Positions 42,678-53,400 of a stretch of DNA of 64,000 nucleotides are shown in pieces. The stretch is from Hyphomicrobium sp. MC1. Lineage in GTDB: Bacteria; Pseudomonadota; Alphaproteobacteria; Rhizobiales; Hyphomicrobiaceae. The position numbers were made by a program, and so were the translations under genes. Below the pieces are notes generated by a model. It worked only from the letters and a program-made list of their open reading frames with translations, searched no databases and had not been told where the DNA came from. Within the stretch, counting starts at the first letter, position 1; every line of letters starts with the position of its first letter. The DNA is taken from NCBI RefSeq assembly GCF_000253295.1, contig NC_015717.1, positions 682,001 through 746,000 on the forward strand. The letters run 5' to 3'.

Positions 42678-43709
42678 CTAGGCGACGCCGACGCGCAGCA
42701 GATCGTGGACATGCACGATGCCCACCGGCTTTTGCTTGTCGACGACGAAGAGCGCCGTGATCCGCGAGGAATTGATGAGTTCCAGAGCGGCCGATGCCAG
42801 CAACGTCGGTGCAATGGTTTTGGGCTTGGCGGTCATGACGTCATTGACGCTGGCCAGAAGCAAGTCCGGCCCCATATGGCGACGCAAATCGCCATCGGTG
42901 ATGACGCCGATGAGCTTGCCGTCGGCATCGGTGACACCGACGCAGCCGAAGCTTTTCGCCGTTATCGCAACAAGCGCCTCCGACATCGAAGCGCCACTCT
43001 CGATCAGCGGCATCCGCTCATTCTGGTGCATGACGTCGGAAACGTATTTGAGGTTAGCGCCGAGAGAGCCACCGGGATGGAAAATCTTGAAATCGTGGGC
43101 GGTGAAGCCGCGCGCGTCGAGAAGCGCGATGGCAAGGCTGTCGCCGAGGGCGAGCTGAATGGTCGTCGATGTCGTCGGCGCAAGGCCGTGGGGGCAGGCT
43201 TCCTTCACACGCGGCAGCTGCAGAACGACGTCCGCCTGTTTGCCAAGAGCAGAGTTTGCCTGCGATGTGATGGCGATGAGCGGTACCGCGAAGCGCCGCG
43301 AATACGTGATGATCGGTTTCAGTTCGACCGTTTCGCCCGACCAGGAAAACGCGACGATGATGTCGGACTTCGTGATCATGCCGAGATCGCCGTGGGAGGC
43401 TTCGCTCGGATGGACGAAGAACGCGGGCGTACCGGTCGATGCGAACGTCGCGGCAATCTTCTGGGCGACGTGGCCGCTCTTGCCGATACCCGTTACGATG
43501 ACGCGGCCGTCGACGGCCTTCAGCCGGCTGACGGCTTCATCGAAAGCGGCGGAGAGGGGGCCAGCGATATCGTGCGCGACCTGGGCGAGCCCTTCGGCCG
43601 CGAGATTGAGTGTACGAAGGGCGGACGAAATCGGTGTCGTCTCGCCGGAGACAACGTCTGCTTCCTGTCGCTCAATTTCAGGTAGCTGGAATGGAATGAC
43701 CCGTTGCAT
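42678..43709 (-). CDS. kdsD: Arabinose-5-phosphate isomerase (KpsF/GutQ family)
   Basis: A 343-residue protein with a SIS domain (about 45-185: GRVIVTGIGKSGHVAQKIAA in part, HPSEASHGDLGMI, SWSGETVEL) and two CBS domains (about 220-340). It interconverts ribulose-5-phosphate and arabinose-5-phosphate, the first step to Kdo for lipopolysaccharide. It is convergent with the NfeD gene, 13 bases apart. Confidence 0.92.
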   Translation of the reverse strand: MQRVIPFQLPEIERQEADVVSGETTPISSALRTLNLAAEGLAQVAHDIAGPLSAAFDEAVSRLKAVDGRVIVTGIGKSGHVAQKIAATFASTGTPAFFVHPSEASHGDLGMITKSDIIVAFSWSGETVELKPIITYSRRFAVPLIAITSQANSALGKQADVVLQLPRVKEACPHGLAPTTSTTIQLALGDSLAIALLDARGFTAHDFKIFHPGGSLGANLKYVSDVMHQNERMPLIESGASMSEALVAITAKSFGCVGVTDADGKLIGVITDGDLRRHMGPDLLLASVNDVMTAKPKTIAPTLLASAALELINSSRITALFVVDKQKPVGIVHVHDLLRVGVA

Positions 43710-44010
43710 GCGCTTTATGTCCCCCGTTCGCCTGCCGCGTCTGCCTGAACATAAAGGACCCGGCGGCTTGGCGTTAACACTTTTCGCGTTCTAGCGCGGT
43801 CCATGCAAGTCCAGCGGCGCCGCAGCCGTGCATTAACCAAGTGTTTTCAGGGGAGGACGCGCCGCCGCGGGGGCTCAGCGAAGCCTTGCACTGTTGATGG
43901 CGGCCCATTGCGCCACCTTCTTCGTCTGTGGCGGCGCAATGGTAGCGAAGGTCGGCGTTCTCTGATTCGCGTCGGGAATTGCCCGGGAGGACACCCGGCA
44001 GACCGATCGC
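43710..44010 (+). other. Intergenic stretch between kdsD and galU
   Basis: No gene recognised. One imperfect hairpin lies at 43907-43940 (ATTGCGCCAC with GTGGCGGCGCAAT, 3-base bulge), downstream of galU on its strand; it lacks a U tract, so it is at best a weak galU terminator. Confidence 0.45.
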
Positions 44011-44907
44011 TCAGACGTTTGTGCCGATGAGACGCTTGAGCTCGCGTCGGAAGTCCTTTTCGAGGTCGTCGCGTTCGAGAGCGATGGCGACATTGGCGGT
44101 GAGGAAGCCAAGCTTGGAGCCGCAGTCGTAGATATCGCCGTCGAAACGCACGGCATGGAACGGCTGTCCGGCGCCGTTCATCATAGCGATCATGGAGTCC
44201 GTCAGCTGAATTTCGCCACCGGCGCCGCGCTCTTGCTTGGCGAGGAGATCGAATACTTCAGGCTGCAGGACGTAGCGGCCGGTAATGTGCAAATTGGACG
44301 GCGCCGTACCGGGCTTGGGCTTCTCGACCATTTCCGTGATTGCGGAGACTTTGGCCTTCACATCCTTGACGCCGACGATACCGTACTGGTGCGTCTGATC
44401 TTCGGGGACTGGCGCGACCGCGATCAGATTGCCGCCGGTTTGCGAATAGGCGTCGATCATGTCGGCGAGGCAGGACGTGCGTCCGTGGTGAAGCATGTCG
44501 GGCAGAAGCAACGCAAACGGTTCATTGCCAACAAGCTCGCGGGCGCACCAAACGGCATGGCCCAGCCCAAGCGGCGCCTGCTGACGCGTGAAGCTCGTTT
44601 GACCGGCTTGCGGCAGGTCGCGTTCGAGGGCCTCAAGCTCCTTTTTCTTGCCGCGCGTTGCGAGCGTCGCTTCAAGCTCGAACTGTTTATCGAAATGGTC
44701 TTCGATGACGCCCTTGTTCCGTCCAGTGACGAATATGAAATGCTCGATGCCGGCGGCGCGCGCCTCATCGACGACGTGCTGGAGCACAGGACGGTCGACG
44801 ACCGTCAGCATTTCCTTCGGCACGGCCTTGGTTGCAGGCAGAAACCGGGTACCGAGACCGGCAACAGGAAATACGGCTTTGCGAATTGGTTTCTTGATGG
44901 CGTTCAT
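44011..44907 (-). CDS. galU: UTP-glucose-1-phosphate uridylyltransferase
   Basis: A 298-residue nucleotidyltransferase with VFPVAGLGTRFLPATKAVPK and EMLTVVDRPVLQHVVDEA near the start and LLPDMLHHG, MVEKPKPGTAPS and GRYVLQPEVF further on. It makes UDP-glucose, the substrate that the nearby galE epimerises. The frame is open 13 codons further, but MNAIKKPIRKA at 44907 is the expected start. Confidence 0.94.
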   Translation of the reverse strand: MNAIKKPIRKAVFPVAGLGTRFLPATKAVPKEMLTVVDRPVLQHVVDEARAAGIEHFIFVTGRNKGVIEDHFDKQFELEATLATRGKKKELEALERDLPQAGQTSFTRQQAPLGLGHAVWCARELVGNEPFALLLPDMLHHGRTSCLADMIDAYSQTGGNLIAVAPVPEDQTHQYGIVGVKDVKAKVSAITEMVEKPKPGTAPSNLHITGRYVLQPEVFDLLAKQERGAGGEIQLTDSMIAMMNGAGQPFHAVRFDGDIYDCGSKLGFLTANVAIALERDDLEKDFRRELKRLIGTNV

Positions 44908-45109
44908 CAGATGCTCCAAGTGCGCCGGCTCGCGCTCCAGGTTCAATTGTTTACGATTTTGGATTTAAGCGTGCCCGAAAGACGAAGTTGTCGCGCAGAA
45001 ATGTGAATGAGTTATTTGCACAAAGCAGCGGTCTCCATTAGGTCTGAGCCGGTCTTCGAGCGGAATCGACAGTTGTTGTGGGTATAGACATCAGGAGTTC
45101 ATTGCAACT

Positions 45110-46111
45110 ATGAGCGTGCTCGTCACGGGGGGCGCCGGCTACATCGGCAGCCACATGGTTCTGGAGCTTCTGGACGTGGGCGAAGATGTCGTCGTCATCG
45201 ATAATCTGTCCACGGGATTTCGTTGGGCTGTCGATCGCCGGGCGGCGTTGGTCGTTGGAGATATTGCAGATAACGATCTCGTCAGGGAAACGATCCGTTC
45301 GCATAACGTAAATGCTATTATTCATTTCGCGGGATCTGTCGTTGTTCCGGATTCGGTTGCTGATCCGCTCGGCTATTACCTCAACAATACGGTGAAATCA
45401 CGGGGACTGATTGCGGCTGCCGTCGAATCCGGCGTGAAGCATTTCATTTTTTCCTCCACCGCCGCCGTATACGGCAATCCGGAGGATAATCCCGTCTCGG
45501 AGACGGCGCCGCCTGCCCCGCTGTCGCCTTATGGCTCCTCGAAGCTGATGACCGAAATCATGCTGTCGGATTCGTCGCGCGCCTATGATTTCCGGTTCGT
45601 CGCCTTGCGGTATTTCAATGTCGCTGGGGCCGATCCGAAGGGCCGGTCGGGGCAATCGACGCCGCGCGCAACGCATCTGATTAAAGTCGCGTGCGAGACG
45701 GCGTTGGGGAAACGTCCGCATATGGAAATTTTCGGCATCGATTATCCGACGCCCGACGGCACGTGCGTCCGCGATTACATCCATGTGAGTGATTTGGCGA
45801 ATGCGCATTCGGTAGCGCTTGAGCATTTGCGCCGGGGCGGGGCGTCGGACATCTTCAATTGCGGGTACTCGAAGGGTTATTCCGTCATCGAAGTTATCGC
45901 TGCAGTGAAGCGCGTATCGGGCGTCGATTTCAAAGTTCTGCTGTCGCCGCGTCGCGCGGGCGATCCGGCGGCTATCGTTGCGGCTTCGGCCAAAATTCGC
46001 GATCAACTCGGTTGGCAGCCGGAGCACGATAATCTCGAACAAATCGTGGCGCAGGCGTTGAATTGGGAACGCCGCGTCGATGCGCTGAAGGCGGGCGCAC
46101 TGGCGAGCTGA
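45110..46111 (+). CDS. galE: UDP-glucose 4-epimerase
   Basis: A 333-residue extended SDR: NAD motif VTGGAGYIGSHMVLELLDVG (residues 4-23), serine/threonine in FIFSSTAAVYG, catalytic YGSSK (Tyr141, Lys145), and DGTCVRDYIHVSDLANAH. It interconverts UDP-glucose and UDP-galactose. It is divergent from galU with a 202-base gap, so the two sugar-nucleotide genes are adjacent but separately expressed. Confidence 0.93.
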   Translation: MSVLVTGGAGYIGSHMVLELLDVGEDVVVIDNLSTGFRWAVDRRAALVVGDIADNDLVRETIRSHNVNAIIHFAGSVVVPDSVADPLGYYLNNTVKSRGLIAAAVESGVKHFIFSSTAAVYGNPEDNPVSETAPPAPLSPYGSSKLMTEIMLSDSSRAYDFRFVALRYFNVAGADPKGRSGQSTPRATHLIKVACETALGKRPHMEIFGIDYPTPDGTCVRDYIHVSDLANAHSVALEHLRRGGASDIFNCGYSKGYSVIEVIAAVKRVSGVDFKVLLSPRRAGDPAAIVAASAKIRDQLGWQPEHDNLEQIVAQALNWERRVDALKAGALAS

Positions 46112-46194
46112 GCCGCAAAAATGCCCTTAACATCGGGCACGCGCATAAGAGCGGCGCGTGTCGGGCCGCCACGTTCAAAGAAGGCAGCGCTGCA

Positions 46195-47454
46195 ATGCTC
46201 TTGAAGAACACGTATTTTAGGGCAAGCGCCGCGGCTGTGCTGACATCGGTGCTGCTGGCGCTGACATCGATCGCCGCCAATGCCAAACCAACTCAGGATT
46301 TTTCAAGTTTCATCGCGAGCCTATGGCCGCAGGCGAAGGCGGCAGGGGTTAGCCGCAAAACGTTCGATACGGCGTTTGCGGGCGTGAAGCCGGATTACAG
46401 CATCCCAGATCTCGACATTCCAGGGCGGCCAAAGATCGACAACGCCGGACAGGCCGAGTTCACCAAGACGGCGGCCGATTATTTGTCGAAGCCCTATCTT
46501 GAGAAGCTCGGTGTTGAGGGAAAAAAGTTTCTCGCCGAGCATCGGACGGCGCTTGAGCGGATCGAAAAGCTGACGGGCGTTGACCGCTATACGCTCGTTG
46601 CGATCTGGGGACGTGAAACGGCCTATGGCAGTTATCATCCGTCGAAGGATGCTATCCAGATGCTGGCGACGCTCGCCTATGTCGGCAAGCGCAAGGAACG
46701 CTTTCACGATGAGCTGATCGCGGCGCTCGTCATGCTGCAGAAGGGGATTCCGCGCTCAGACATGAAGTCGTCGTGGGCGGGCGCCGTCGGGCTGACGCAG
46801 GCGATGCCGACCGAATATCTCAAATTTGCAATCGACGGTGATGGCGACGGCAAGATCGATATCTGGCGCTCCGTTGCGGATGCGCTGGCGTTCACGGCGA
46901 TGCAGCTCAAAGGAAAGGGCTGGGTCCCTGGCGCGCGCTGGGGGTACGAGGTCATCGCGCCTCAGCATGCCGATTGCTCGCTGGAAGGCCCGCCCGATAC
47001 GCGCCCAATTGCCGATTGGGTGAAGATGGGCTTCAAGAAAGCCAGCGGGCGGCCGTTCACGAAGGCGGAACTGGCGTCGGACGCCTATCTGATGATGCCG
47101 GCGGGCGCCTACGGTCCGGCATTCCTGGCGGCGCAGAACTTCCGCGTCATTCGGCTCTACAACACGTCCGATCTCTATGCGCTGTTTGTTGGCAACCTCG
47201 GCGACCGCATCCGTGGCGGCGGCGATTTCGTCACGCCGTGGGCGTCGTTCGCGCAGCCGAGGACCCATACCGTGGCCGGCATTCAGGCGCGGCTACAGCA
47301 ACTCGGCTATCCGATGGACAAGATCGACGGGAAGATCGGGTCCAACACGCGTAAGCAGATCGGCCTTTACGAGAAGGCCAACGGTCTCTCCATCGATTGC
47401 TGGCCGTCGGAACGGGTGCTGGCGCATGTGGAGTCCCAGGCCGCCAAGCGCTGA
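46195..47454 (+). CDS. Lytic murein transglycosylase (MltB type) with peptidoglycan-binding domain
   Basis: A 419-residue exported protein: signal peptide (cleavage after AANA, about residue 29), an SLT_2/MltB catalytic domain (about 30-330, with the catalytic glutamate in IWGRETAYGSYHPS and AGAVGLTQAMPTEYLKFA), and a C-terminal PG_binding_1 domain (about 345-400, IQARLQQLGYPMDKIDGKIG in part). It cleaves peptidoglycan with anhydro-ring formation. The ATG at 46195 starts the signal peptide, so the long upstream extension is rejected. Confidence 0.91.
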   Translation: MLLKNTYFRASAAAVLTSVLLALTSIAANAKPTQDFSSFIASLWPQAKAAGVSRKTFDTAFAGVKPDYSIPDLDIPGRPKIDNAGQAEFTKTAADYLSKPYLEKLGVEGKKFLAEHRTALERIEKLTGVDRYTLVAIWGRETAYGSYHPSKDAIQMLATLAYVGKRKERFHDELIAALVMLQKGIPRSDMKSSWAGAVGLTQAMPTEYLKFAIDGDGDGKIDIWRSVADALAFTAMQLKGKGWVPGARWGYEVIAPQHADCSLEGPPDTRPIADWVKMGFKKASGRPFTKAELASDAYLMMPAGAYGPAFLAAQNFRVIRLYNTSDLYALFVGNLGDRIRGGGDFVTPWASFAQPRTHTVAGIQARLQQLGYPMDKIDGKIGSNTRKQIGLYEKANGLSIDCWPSERVLAHVESQAAKR

Positions 47455-47561
47455 CGGGAAGGAGCGCGGCGGGCGTTGGAGCGGAGATCGCGACGCTGTA
47501 TGCTGATCGCTGGATTCGTCGGCGCCGGTCGCCTTGAAACTCACGAAGGGCACTTCACGGC

Positions 47562-48911
47562 ATGAAGCCTTTGCTTCGGCATTTCCGCTTTCTTGGCGCG
47601 GCCCTTGCCGTTGTGCTCGCGGCTTTGCTCGCGCCATTGGCTTGGACGACCGATACTTGGGCTGCCGACGATGATCAGGTCGGAACGTTTCTCACGCCGT
47701 TTCCGGACAACGACGTCTATCAGGTGAGCGTTTTCGGTGACGATTTTGCGCCTGGGCTATTGAGCGGCCTGCAAGTGGCGTTCAATTCCGATGTGCGTTT
47801 AAACATCCAGAAGCAGGTGACGCCGCTCGCCGCTATCGCGTCGCGCAACTTCGACGCTAAAGTCGCGGCGTTGGAAAAGGCGGTGGCGAGCCAACCGTTC
47901 AACATCGCCATCGTCATGACCGGACAGGACGATCGCATTTCGATCCGTACTGACGACGGCAAGCGCCTCCCAATCGGCAGCGAAGCTTGGCTCATTGAAT
48001 ATACCCGTCGGATCGACCGGCTCATGCGGGTCTTCAAGACGCGCAGCGCGGCGGTCTATTGGGTCGGTCTGCCTAATCTCGCGCGCTCCGACGCCAACGA
48101 CCTTGCGCAGCGCATCAACGATGTGATCCGCGAGCGGGCCTATCTCAACGGCTTTAAGTACATCGACGCATATCAAGGGTTCACCGACGATAACGGCGGC
48201 TATTCTGCATATGGCCCCGATCTTGAGGGCGCAATCCGATTGCTTCGTCTCCGGGACGGCGTGAACTTCACCGTCGCGGGCAATCGCAAGCTGGCGCATT
48301 TCGTCGAGAAGGAGCTGCGGCCGGATCTCATCCAGGCGAAGCAGAACCGGAACATTCCGCTGCTCGGGTCGGATGCCGAGCAGGCGAAGATCAATCCAGG
48401 GAATGCCGTGAAAACACCGGCGCCGTCGTCGCCTGTAGCTGCCAACAATGACGCGAGTGCGAAGACGCCTATTGTTCGCGCGCATGGCGTGACCGGCACT
48501 CCGGCGTCCGCGACTGCAGACGCCTCGGGCGATCAGAAGGAGGACGACGGCAAAATCATTTTGAAGATCGTCAGCGGTAATGGCCGGGCCGAGACGCAGA
48601 CAATCCCGATTGTTCGTCCGGCGATCCCGGCGTCGGTCGTGGCCTTGATGGCGCGGCGCGAGGCGTCTGGCCAGCGTGGAGATTTGCTGGTCGATCAAAT
48701 CGCGGGGGGGCTGACGCTGATGAGTTCGATCTCGCCGTCAGGCAATCGAGATCGTGGGCGGTTGTCGCCGACGCAAGCGCCCTACTTCCGCCTGCTCGTG
48801 AAGGGCGAACGGCTGCAGCCGAAGCCGGGACGCGCCGACGATCTGACGTGGCCGCCGAAACCCGATACGACAAGCGAGGCGAAACCCGCGATGCAGCAGC
48901 CGCGCGGGTAA
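47562..48911 (+). CDS. DUF459 (SGNH-fold) exported protein
   Basis: A 449-residue protein with a signal peptide (residues 1-34, ending TWAA), a DUF459 SGNH-hydrolase-like domain (about 50-265: YQVSVFGDDFAPGLLSGLQV, IVMTGQDDRISI, VYWVGLPNLARSDAN, DGVNFTVAGNRKLAHFVE) and a disordered C-terminal 180 residues. The usual GDS serine is replaced by FGDDF, while the DGVNFT-x-x-GN end block is intact, so catalysis is uncertain. It follows the transglycosylase and may act on the envelope. Confidence 0.8.
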   Translation: MKPLLRHFRFLGAALAVVLAALLAPLAWTTDTWAADDDQVGTFLTPFPDNDVYQVSVFGDDFAPGLLSGLQVAFNSDVRLNIQKQVTPLAAIASRNFDAKVAALEKAVASQPFNIAIVMTGQDDRISIRTDDGKRLPIGSEAWLIEYTRRIDRLMRVFKTRSAAVYWVGLPNLARSDANDLAQRINDVIRERAYLNGFKYIDAYQGFTDDNGGYSAYGPDLEGAIRLLRLRDGVNFTVAGNRKLAHFVEKELRPDLIQAKQNRNIPLLGSDAEQAKINPGNAVKTPAPSSPVAANNDASAKTPIVRAHGVTGTPASATADASGDQKEDDGKIILKIVSGNGRAETQTIPIVRPAIPASVVALMARREASGQRGDLLVDQIAGGLTLMSSISPSGNRDRGRLSPTQAPYFRLLVKGERLQPKPGRADDLTWPPKPDTTSEAKPAMQQPRG

Positions 48912-48935
48912 CGCTTGTTTTCATTGGTGCAGAAG

Positions 48936-48963
48936 GCTGACGCGTTGTTTATCTCGCGTCAGC
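48936..48963. other. Inverted repeat between the DUF459 gene and gltD
   Basis: GCTGACGCG / CGCGTCAGC, a perfect 9-bp stem with a 10-base loop, overlapping the gltD stop. The two genes are convergent, so it may terminate both, but neither side has a clear U tract. Confidence 0.45.
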
Positions 48964-50398
48964 GCGGCAGGACGGTCGAGCCCATCAGGAACTTGTCGAT
49001 GGCGTGCGCAGCCTGGCGGCCTTCGCGGATCGCCCAGACGACGAGCGATTGTCCGCGACGGATGTCACCGGCGCAGAACAGTTTCGGCGAAGTGCTGAGC
49101 TTGTAGTCGCGGTCCGTCGCGTCGAGCCCCTTGAAGCGGCCGCGTGGCACAACGGGAAGTCCGAATTCCTTGACGATGTCGGATTCGACGGGACCCGAGA
49201 AGCCCATCGCGAACAGCACAAGATCGGCGTCGAGCGCACCCTCGGTGCCCTTGATCGGCTGCAAGTTGGCATTGACGCGCGTATAGTTCAGCTTCTTCAC
49301 CTTGCCGTCTTCGCCGGTGAAGCCCGTGGTCGAGATCGAATATTCGGTCTTGGCGCCTTCGGCTTGCGACGTCGAGATGCGCAGCTTCAGCGGCCAGTGC
49401 GGCCAGGAGAGTGCCTTGTTTTCCTTCTCCGGCGGCATCGGCATGATTTCGAGCTGCGTCACGCTCAGCGCGCCTTGGCGGAACGAGGTGCCGATGCAGT
49501 CGGAACCCGTATCGCCGCCGCCGATGACGATGACGTGCTTGCCCGCCGCCGAAATCTCTTTCGTTTTCGGCTTCTGCGGTTCACCGGCGTTGCGGCGGTT
49601 CTGCTGCGGCAGAAAATCCATCGCGTAGTGTAGGCCGTCGAGATTGCGGCCCGGCGACTTGGCGAAGAAGTCAAACGGCTGCTCGGAGCCGATGGCGATC
49701 AGCACGGCGTCGTGCTTCGATTCCAGATACTTCGCCGAAAGATCCTGGCCAACATGGATGCCGCAATGAAAGGTTACGCCTTCGGCTTCCATCTGCTTGA
49801 CGCGGCGGGCGATGACACCCTTTTCCATTTTGAAGTCGGGGATGCCGTAAACGAGCAAGCCACCGGGACGAGCGTTCTTCTCGTAGACATGGACCTCATG
49901 GCCGGCGCGCGCGAGCTGTTGCGCGGCGGCGAGGCCCGCGGGGCCGGAGCCGATGACCGCAACCTTCTTGCCCGTCTTCTGCTCGGGCGGTAGCGGCTGC
50001 ACCCAGCCTTCTTCCCACGCGCGATCCGCGATCGAGCATTCGATGGTTTTGATCGTGACCGGAGTGTCGTCAATGTTCAACGTGCATGACGCTTCGCACG
50101 GCGCCGGGCAGATGCGGCCCGTCACTTCCGGGAAGTTGTTCGTCGAGTGCAGGTTGTCGGCGGCTTCCTTCCAGTCGCCGCGATAGGCGAGGTCGTTCCA
50201 GTCGGGGATCTGATTGTTGACCGGGCAGCCGTTGTGGCAATAGGGAATGCCGCAATCCATGCACCGCGCAGCCTGCTTTTTTATTTCAGGCTCCGACAGC
50301 GGAACGACGAATTCCTTATAGTGCTTCAGGCGCTCTTCGACCGGGCGATACTTACGGTCGGCGCGCTCGATTTCCAGAAAACCAGTCGGCTTGCCCAT
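48959..50398 (-). CDS. gltD: Glutamate synthase small subunit
   Basis: A 479-residue flavoprotein. N-terminal iron-sulfur cysteines 46, 49, 54 and 58 lie in ARCMDCGIPYCHNGCPVNNQ, with a second set in CPAPCEASC. The FAD motif is VAVIGSGPAGLAAAQQLARA (about 146-165) and the NADPH motif is VIVIGGGDTGSDCIGTS. It passes electrons from NADPH to GltB, which makes glutamate from glutamine and 2-oxoglutarate. It follows gltB by 51 bases in the same direction. Confidence 0.96.
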   Translation of the reverse strand: MGKPTGFLEIERADRKYRPVEERLKHYKEFVVPLSEPEIKKQAARCMDCGIPYCHNGCPVNNQIPDWNDLAYRGDWKEAADNLHSTNNFPEVTGRICPAPCEASCTLNIDDTPVTIKTIECSIADRAWEEGWVQPLPPEQKTGKKVAVIGSGPAGLAAAQQLARAGHEVHVYEKNARPGGLLVYGIPDFKMEKGVIARRVKQMEAEGVTFHCGIHVGQDLSAKYLESKHDAVLIAIGSEQPFDFFAKSPGRNLDGLHYAMDFLPQQNRRNAGEPQKPKTKEISAAGKHVIVIGGGDTGSDCIGTSFRQGALSVTQLEIMPMPPEKENKALSWPHWPLKLRISTSQAEGAKTEYSISTTGFTGEDGKVKKLNYTRVNANLQPIKGTEGALDADLVLFAMGFSGPVESDIVKEFGLPVVPRGRFKGLDATDRDYKLSTSPKLFCAGDIRRGQSLVVWAIREGRQAAHAIDKFLMGSTVLPR

Positions 50399-50449
50399 TC
50401 TCGTGTTTCTTCTTTCGTCTTGTCTATCCGCGATGTGCCGGTGTGATCG

Positions 50450-53400
50450 TTATTGCTTGGCTGCTTCGAGCTCAGCCTCGCGATTGGTTTCGCGGGCTTT
50501 GGCGAGCTCGGTCAGCGCGCGGCGGTATTCCACCGGCATCACCTTCTTGAACTTCGGCAGGTAGGCCTGGAAGTTCTTCAGGATGTCCTGAGCGCGGCGC
50601 GAATTCGTGTAATGCGCGTGCCGTGAAATGAGCGTGTGCAGACGCTCGGCGTCCTGCTCGCGCATGTCGACCATGACGTTGTGGACCGCAATCGCGACAT
50701 CGCCGCCCTGCTGGGCGAGTTTCTGCAGCGAACCCGGATCGGCCGTGATGGCTTCGAGCTGCACCATGTCCTTGTTGAGACGACTTTCGAAATTGCCGTC
50801 CTCATCGAGGACATAGGCGATGCCGCCCGACATGCCGGCCGCGAAGTTGCGGCCGGTTTGGCCGAGCACGACGACAACGCCGCCGGTCATGTATTCGCAG
50901 CCGTGGTCGCCCGTGCCTTCAACGACGGCGTAGGCTCCCGAGTTACGGACGGCGAAGCGCTCACCGGCCACGCCGCGGAAATAGCATTCGCCGGTGATGG
51001 CGCCGTAGAGCACCGTGTTGCCGACGATGATGCTTTCTTCCGGAACGATGCTCGACTTGGGATCGGGGCGTACGATCAGCTTGCCGCCCGACAATCCCTT
51101 GCCGACGTAGTCGTTGCCTTCGCCGATGAGATCGAGCGTGACGCCGTGCGCGACCCACGCGCCGAATGCCTGGCCCGCGGTCCCCTTGAAAGAGATCCAG
51201 ATGGTATCTTCCGGCAGTCCGGTATGGCCGTAGCGCTTCGCAACCTCGCCCGAGAGCATCGCGCCCGCGGAACGGTTGACGTTCTTGATGTCGACTTCCG
51301 CCTTTACCGGCTTCTTGCCTTCGAGAGCAGGCTTCGCCAGATCGATCAGCTTGACGTCGAGAACCTTTTCGAGGCCGTGGTCCTGGCGCTCGCTGTTGTA
51401 AATCGCGACGCCTGCCGAGGCGTGCGGCTTATGGAACAGCTTCGTGAAGTCGAGGCCGCGCGCCTTCCAGTGTTCGATGGCGCGATCCTTATCGAGTTGA
51501 TCGCTTTGACCAATCATCTCGTTGAAGGTGCGGAAGCCGAGTTGAGCCATGATCTCGCGGACTTCTTCAGCGACGAAGAAGAAGTAGTTGATGACGTGCT
51601 CAGGCTTGCCGGAGAACTTTGCGCGCAGAACCGGATCTTGTGTGGCGACACCGACCGGGCAGGTGTTCAGGTGGCACTTGCGCATCATGATGCAGCCCGC
51701 CGCAATGAGCGGGGCGGTCGCGAAGCCGAACTCGTCGGCGCCAAGCAGCGCACCGATGACGACGTCGCGGCCGGTGCGGACGCCACCATCAACTTGCACG
51801 GCGATACGGCCGCGCAACAGGTTGGCGACGAGCGTCTGATGCGTTTCGGCGAGACCGATTTCCCACGGGCTGCCCGCGTGCTTGATCGACGTCAGGGGCG
51901 ATGCGCCGGTGCCGCCTTCGAAGCCCGAAATCGTTACGTGATCGGCGCGTGCCTTGGCGACGCCCGCAGCGACGGTGCCGACGCCAACCTCGGAGACGAG
52001 CTTCACCGAGACGTCAGCCTTCGGGTTGACGTTCTTCAGATCGTAGATGAGCTGCGCCAAGTCTTCGATCGAATAGATGTCATGGTGCGGCGGTGGCGAG
52101 ACGAGCGTGACGCCCGGCGTCGAGTGACGGACCTTCGCGATCGTCGCGTCGATCTTGTGGCCGGGCAGCTGACCGCCTTCGCCGGGCTTCGCACCCTGGG
52201 CCATCTTGATCTGCATCATGTCGGAGTTGACGAGGTATTCCGTCGTCACGCCAAAGCGGCCGGAGGCAACCTGCTTGATTGCCGAGCGCATGGAATCGCC
52301 ATTCGGCATCGGCTTGAAGCGGTCGGATTCTTCGCCGCCTTCGCCGGTATTTGAACGTCCGCCGATGCGGTTCATCGCGATGGCAAGCGTGGTGTGGGCT
52401 TCGCGGCTGATCGAGCCGTAGCTCATCGCGCCGGTCGAGAAGCGCTTGACGATGGCGGCAGCCGGTTCGACGTCCTCCAGCGGGATGGGCTTGCGGCCGA
52501 AGCTTTCGGCCGAGCGCAGGCGGAACATGCCGCGAAGCGTCATCAGCTGTTCGGACTGGTCGTTGATCGCCTTCGAGAAGTCGCGGAACTTCTGCGGAAT
52601 GCGGCCGCTCATCGCTTCCTTATTATCGGTTGCGCGGACAGCATGCTGCAGGTCGGCGACCGTTCCCGGACGCCACATGTGGGCTTCGCCGCGGACGCGG
52701 TAAGCGTATTCGCCACCGACATCGAGCGCGTTGGCGAGGACCGGGATATCGCCGAACGCCGCCTTGTGGCGCTCAACCGTTTCGCGCGCGATCTCGCGCA
52801 GGCCGACGCCTTCGACCTGAGTGTGCGTGCCGGTGAAATAGCGTTCGACGAAGCTCGACCGCAGGCCGACGGCATCAAAGATCTGAGCGCCGCAATAGGA
52901 CTGGTAGGTCGAGATGCCCATCTTCGCCATCACCTTCATGATGGCTTTGCCGATGGCCTTGATGAAGCGCTTCTTGACCATTTCCGGCGTCGTCCCCTCG
53001 GGGAGTTCCGGGATCATGGTGTAGAGCGTTTCGAATGCGAGATACGGATTGATGGCTTCGGCGCCATAGCCCGCAAGCGTGCAGAACTGGTTGATCTCGT
53101 GAGCTTCGCCGGTCTCAACGACGAGGCCGACGGAGGTGCGCAAGCCCTGCTTGATCAGGTGGTGGTGCACGGCCGACGTCGCGAGCAGCGAGGGAATGGC
53201 AATGCGGTCCGGTCCGGCGCGGCGGTCGGACAGGATGATGATGTTGAATTCCTTGGCGCGGACGTACTCTTCCGCTTCGGCGCAGATGCCGTCGAGCGCC
53301 GGGCCCATGCCGCCTTCGCCCTTATCGGCGGGGTAGGTGATGTCGATGGTGATCGACTCGAAGTCGTTGTCCTTCACCGCGCCGATGCCGCGGACGCGCT

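Noticed and set aside
43907..43940. Hairpin as a galU terminator
   Set aside because: The stem has a 3-base bulge and no U tract on the minus strand; mentioned only in the gap entry.
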